A DNA stretch of 64,000 bases from Larix kaempferi. Taxonomy: Eukaryota > Streptophyta > Pinopsida > Pinales > Pinaceae. Made by a program: the position numbers and the translations under genes. The stretch lies in the NCBI GenBank assembly GCA_027924585.1, contig BSBM01000597.1, positions 3,797,501 through 3,861,500 of the forward strand, written 5' to 3'. The stretch's first letter is position 1. The number at the start of each line of letters is the position of its first letter. Shown piece by piece: positions 60,301 to 64,000 of the stretch. The notes beneath the pieces were generated by a model. That model saw nothing but the letters and a program-made list of their open reading frames with translations, had not been told where the DNA came from and did not search any database.

Positions 60301-60693
60301 ATTGTAAATCCTTCATTCAATGCCTCTCTAACTTCATCGCTTGTATAACCACTACCCAACAAGTCATTCACTACCATATTCTGAGGTTGACTTGATGTGG
60401 GAATTGAAACACCCCTTGATGAGCACCTATGTTTTACTTCTTGACTAGTTCCATGGGGTGCTTGTTCATGAAATGTTGTTGAAATTGAGGGCCCCTCTTG
60501 AATTTTTCCGTTTTTCTTAAGGTGGATGGGTAGGAACGACCGTGGAATCATCTACGGTTGGAATTGGATGAGTTTCCATGGAATGAATTCGATTCCACAT
60601 ATCCTATCTTTTCTTTTTTCTAACTTCTTCCATGGTTTCTTGAGGCTTCCCTTTCCTTGCGGATTTCCTTTTTCGATTGCGTGAATTCCCCAT
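57391..60693 (-). pseudogene. DDE-transposase-like gene, multi-segment, decayed
   Basis: ATG at 60693 with a basic, nuclear-targeting-like start (RNRKRKSARKGK). After a frame change, 60551-59478 is one frame with a TAG at 60108. A slip in a TA run near 59475 leads to NTICNTCCCRYHIEYGYYYD (about 59400-59340), then CTFYQKNCIDGTFPGCGG. The core, 58906-58211 (231 codons), has VVDFVENYTLQLQNEIQSQY (D42), IWSNGCAGKFKN (N131) and HGKGEHDGACACIKTALR (D172). This motif order matches a transposon-derived family widespread in eukaryotes with SDG and HGKG blocks. The second acidic residue is Asn here, so it should be dead. A downstream segment runs to 57391. I cannot name the superfamily. Confidence 0.6.
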
Positions 60694-60734
60694 GACCACA
60701 AAGAGCAATACTAAGAAAATAGATTCTAGAGGTG

Positions 60735-61380
60735 TGCTCAACTATTCAAATATGCAAATTCTTTCTCAATTGTGAATAGAGGTTCTTCAAGCTTGCTCAA
60801 TTGTGAATATAGATACTTCCTCAATTGTGAATATAGATTCCTCAAGCTCACTCAAATGTGAAAGTAACTTCTACCTCACTTGTGAATATAGAAAATTCTT
60901 CATTTGTGAATATAGATTCTTCAAGCTTACTCAATAGTGAATGTAGATTCTTCTTCAATTGTATTCATATATATTCCTCAAGCTTGCTTGAAATTGTGAA
61001 TGTAGAATCCTCTTGAAGCTTTAAATTGTGAATGTAGAATCCTCTTGAAGCTTTAAATTGTGAATGTAGAATCTTATTGAAGCTTGAAATTGTGAATGTA
61101 GAATCCTCTTGAAGCTTTAAATTGTGAATGTAGAATCCTCTTGAAGCTTGAAATTGTGAATGCAGAATCCTCTTAAAGCTTGAAATTGTGAATGCAGAAT
61201 CCTCTTGAAGCTTGCTAATTGTGAATGTAGAATCCTCAATTCCCAATGCTAACTGTAGAATCCTCTTCAAGATTGTTGATTGTGAACATACAGTGTCAAG
61301 CTTACTCGATTTCCTTAATTGTTGATTGTGAACATAGAGTGCCAAGCTTGCTCAATTGCCTTGATTGTTGATTGTGAACA
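60735..61380. repeat. 32-bp minisatellite and its degenerate flank
   Basis: Eight copies of a 32-bp unit (AATTGTGAATGTAGAATCCT, then CTTGAAGCTTTA) start at 60992, 61024, 61056, 61088, 61120, 61152, 61184 and 61217. Looser copies (TTGTGAATATAGATTCTTC) extend from 60735 and on to about 61380. It lies just upstream of the transposase ATG. Confidence 0.9.
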
Positions 61381-61469
61381 TATAGTTTGAATTTTTTTTG
61401 CAGTGCTGTTGAAGAGACGGGGAGACAAAACAAAAACTTCGGGTATGAAATAGGTAGAGTATTCTGCTG

Positions 61470-61690
61470 AATTTTTTCACAAACAAAATGCACTAGCATT
61501 ATGGATACACAAAACGCGCTATTGTTTCTTAAAACTATAATGCGCACATATTTCTTGAATGTTAAAAAAATCCTACGCATTTAATATGTTTGGTGTATGG
61601 CTAAATAACGCCTAGTGGAAAACAACGCACAAGCGTTTCTTCATCCAAAAACGCGCTAGCGTTATAGTAATCTACACAATTTGCATTTTC
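61470..61690. repeat. ACGCG motif cluster (middle)
   Basis: Repeated AAAACGCGCT, TAATGCGCAC, AACGCACAAGCGTTTC and AAACGCGCTAGCGTTATAG in AT-rich DNA; several are self-complementary (CGCTAGCG). Same type as 18820-19010. Confidence 0.6.
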
Positions 61691-61739
61691 ATCAAAACTT
61701 TATTTAATAGCTTATTTAATAGTTTCTACGGGTTAGGAG

Positions 61740-63810
61740 GTTAAATATGGATTTGGTGTTAGGGTCTTAGGGGTTAGAGATGGGGGGTGGTTAGTGGTAG
61801 GGGAAGGGGGATTAGGAGAGAGCAAGAGGGGGGGAGTAGGAGAGAGAGAGAGAGGGGGGGGCGGGTTGTAATGGTTAGAGGGGGAGAGGAGGGAGAGAGA
61901 GAGAGAGAGGAAATGTTGTAAATTGTAGGGAGTGAGAAAGAGAGAGATACTGAGAGAGGGGGTTAGTAAGGGATACGGAGGGGAGGGGAGAGAGATAGAG
62001 AGGAGGGGGTTTTGGGCTAAGGGGAGTAGTAGAGAGATAGAAAGAGTAGGATGGTTAGGGATGGCAAAGAGGTTAGGGAGAGGGAGAGTGAGTTTAGAGA
62101 GAGAGAGAGATGTGTAGAAGCAGGGAAGAGAGATTGAGAGAGGGGGGGTTAGTTAGGGGTAAGGGGATAGGAGGGGGGTTAGCGAGGGGGGGGAGAGAGA
62201 GAGAGAGTGAGAGAGGGGGTTAGTAATGGTTAGGGGGAGAGAGGGAGAGAGAGAGAGAGAGGAGAGGGTGTTAGTTGTAGGGAGTGAGAAAGAGAGATGG
62301 AAGGTGTGGTTAGAGGTAGGTGGAGGTGTAGGAAGAGAGAGAGACTGAGAGAGGGGGTTAGTAAGGGATAGGGAGAGGAGGGGAGAGAGATAGAGAGGAA
62401 GAGGTTATTGGATAGGGGGAGTAGAAGAGAGATATAAAGAGTAGGATGGTTAGGTATATGGGAGAGGTTAGGGAGAGGGAGAGGGAGAGGGGGTTTAGAG
62501 AGAGAGAGAGAGGTGTAGAAGCAGGGAAGAGAGAGTGAAATAGGGGTGTTAGTTAGGGGTAAGGGGATAGGAAGGGGGTTAGAAAGGGGGAGAGATAGAG
62601 AGTGAAAGAGGGGGTTAGTAATGGTTGGGGGGAAGAGGAGGGACACAGAGAGAGAGAGAGTGAGAGAGAGGGGGTTAGTAATGGTTAGGGGGGGAGAGGA
62701 GGGACACAGAGAGAGAGAGAGAGGAGAGGGTGTTAGTTGTAGGGAGTGAGAAAGAGAGATGGGAGATGTGGTTAGAGGTAGGTGGAGGTGTAGGGATAAG
62801 AGAGAGAGACTGAGAGAGCCTGAGTTAGTAAGGGCTAGGGATAGGAGGGTAGAGAGATAGAGAGGAGGGGGTTTAGGGCTATGGGGAGTAGGAGAGAGGT
62901 AGAAAGAGTAGGATGGTTAGGGATGGGGGAGAGGTTAGGGAGAGGGAGAGGGGGTTCAGAGAGAGAGAGAGAGAGATGTAGAAGAAGGGAAGAGAGAGTG
63001 ATAGAGTGGGGGTTAGTGATGGGTAAGGGGCTAGGAGGGGGGTTGGCGAGGGGGAGAGAGAGAGAGAGTGAGAGAGGGGGTTAGTAATGGTTAGGGGGGG
63101 AGAGGAGGGGGGGAGAGAGAGAGAGAGAGAGGAGTGGGTGTTAGTTGTAAGGAGTGAGAAAGAGAGGTGGAAGGTGTGGTTAGAGGTAGGTGGGGGTGTA
63201 GGGAAGAGAGAGAGACTGAGAGAGGGGGTTAGTAAGGGCTAGGGAGAGGAGGGGAGAGAGATAGAGAGGAGGGGGTTTAGGGATAGGGGGAGTAGGAGAG
63301 AGATAGAAAGAGTAGGATGGTTAGGGATGGGGGAGAGGTTAGGGAGAGGGAGAGGGAGTTTAGAGAGAGAGAGAGAGAGGTGTAGAAGTAGGGAAGAGAG
63401 AGTGAGAGAGGGGGTTTGTATGGGTTGCGAGGAGTAAATAGAGAGAGGGGGTTTAGGGGTATGGGGAGTAGGAGAGACAATAAGAGAGGGGAGGTGGTTA
63501 GGTGTGGGTTGGGTGGGGTGGGGTGGGGTGGGGTGGGGTGGCCGGTTAAGGGTTTATAGAGAGATAAAGAGGGAGGAGGGTGTTAGGGGGTTAGAAGAGA
63601 GAGAGGGGTGGGGTATAGGGGTTGGTGGAGGAGTACAAAAGAGATAGAGAGAGAGGGGGTTAGTAAGGGATGGGTGTAGGAGGGGAGAGAGTGAGCAAGG
63701 GTTAGTAGTGACAGGATTAGGAGAGAGACAGAGGGAGGGGGGTTTAAGAGTGATGGGGATTAGGGAGAGGGAGAGGAGGAGTTAGGGAGTGGTGGGTATA
63801 TAAATTTATT
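61740..63810 (+). repeat. Homopurine GA/GGGTTAG higher-order repeat
   Basis: About 2 kb with almost no C on the plus strand. GAGAGA runs and GGGGTTAG units are organised in a larger unit: AAAGAGTAGGATGGTTAGG at about 62041, 62437, 62904 and 63307, and TGTTAGTTGTA at about 62268, 62730 and 63137, so the unit is about 395-470 bp. Five GGGGT units (63509-63540) could form a G-quadruplex. Open frames here are repeat artefacts. Confidence 0.9.
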
Positions 63811-63839
63811 CAACACTTAAAAACATAAATTTCTAAAGT

Positions 63840-63980
63840 TAATAACGCGTGCACGTTATGCACATACAAAACGTTCAAGCATTTTGTATGTACATAACGC
63901 GCGCGCGCATTTTGTATATACATAATGCACGCCAATCAAAATATTTGAATTTAAATAGAATGCACGCGCGTTCCGAAGCA
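63840..63980. repeat. ACGCG motif cluster (right)
   Basis: AATAACGCGTGCACGTTATG, ATAACGCGCGCGCGCATTTTG and ATGCACGCGCGTTCC with repeated TTTTGTATGTACATAA spacers. GCGTGCACGTTA at 63847-63858 is identical to 18992-19003. The window ends shortly after. Confidence 0.6.
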
Positions 63981-64000
63981 CCTAATCACCCCCTCCTCCC

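Noticed and set aside
62870-63460. Interstitial telomere repeat (TTTAGGG)
   Set aside because: TTTAGGG occurs only as isolated words within a GA-rich repeat, not as a tandem telomeric run.
61932-63480. Arg/Glu/Gly-rich and Ser/Pro/Leu-rich open frames in the GA array
   Set aside because: Low-complexity translations of a homopurine repeat with no start context or domain.

Overview
This window looks like nuclear DNA from a land plant with a large, repeat-packed genome. The evidence is nested Ty3/gypsy LTR retrotransposons, initiator-Met, Asp and Arg tRNA primer sites, a chromodomain integrase, GT-AG introns with T-rich acceptors, a 359-bp satellite and AT-rich filler. A gymnosperm or fern is my guess; nothing here settles the species. 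I see no intact host gene, no tRNA or rRNA gene, no CRISPR array and no prokaryotic signal. Almost every coding trace belongs to a transposable element and is broken.

Layout, left to right. (1) 1-9258: a minus-strand Ty3/gypsy derivative (element I) with gag, protease, a second gag-like block and only the start of reverse transcriptase; the rest of pol is replaced by a long accessory reading frame, itself split by a clean solo LTR (987-1797). Element I sits inside an older LTR element (element II, about 9259-11249). (2) 11250-19930: AT-rich non-coding DNA with an LTR-like block, a GTCGA-rich block and a cluster of CpG-rich ACGCG motifs with a perfect hairpin at 18940-19003. (3) 19931-27392: a complete but dead chromovirus (LTRs, gag, PR, RT, RNase H, IN, chromodomain). 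(4) 27717-30090: a decayed multi-exon gene on the plus strand whose exons 2-8 all join in phase 0. (5) 31582-34312: a tandem satellite of 359-bp monomers. (6) 35372-38402: a young gag-protease LTR element (184-bp LTRs with 3 differences, target duplication CATAA). (7) 38690-57036: a minus-strand non-autonomous element with 0.9-kb LTRs; a 6.7-kb element with 2-kb LTRs (42816-49550, target duplication AAGGA) sits inside its protease gene, and a 3-kb LTR-like insertion (53928-56902) sits inside its 5' LTR. (8) 57037-60693: a repeated acidic coding fragment and a minus-strand, multi-exon DDE-transposase-like pseudogene. (9) 60735-64000: a 32-bp minisatellite, two more ACGCG clusters, and between them a 2-kb homopurine (GA/GGGTTAG) higher-order repeat.

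How it fits together: removing the retroelements brings the left ACGCG cluster, the multi-exon gene, the satellite, the acidic fragment, the DDE transposase and the right ACGCG clusters into one discontinuous block. One reading is a large, decayed DNA transposon cargo into which retroelements later inserted. That is inference. The nesting order, the target duplications and the split reading frames are visible in the sequence. Protein decay is mostly by TAG/TGA stops and Cys-to-Tyr changes, as expected from C-to-T mutation of methylated DNA.
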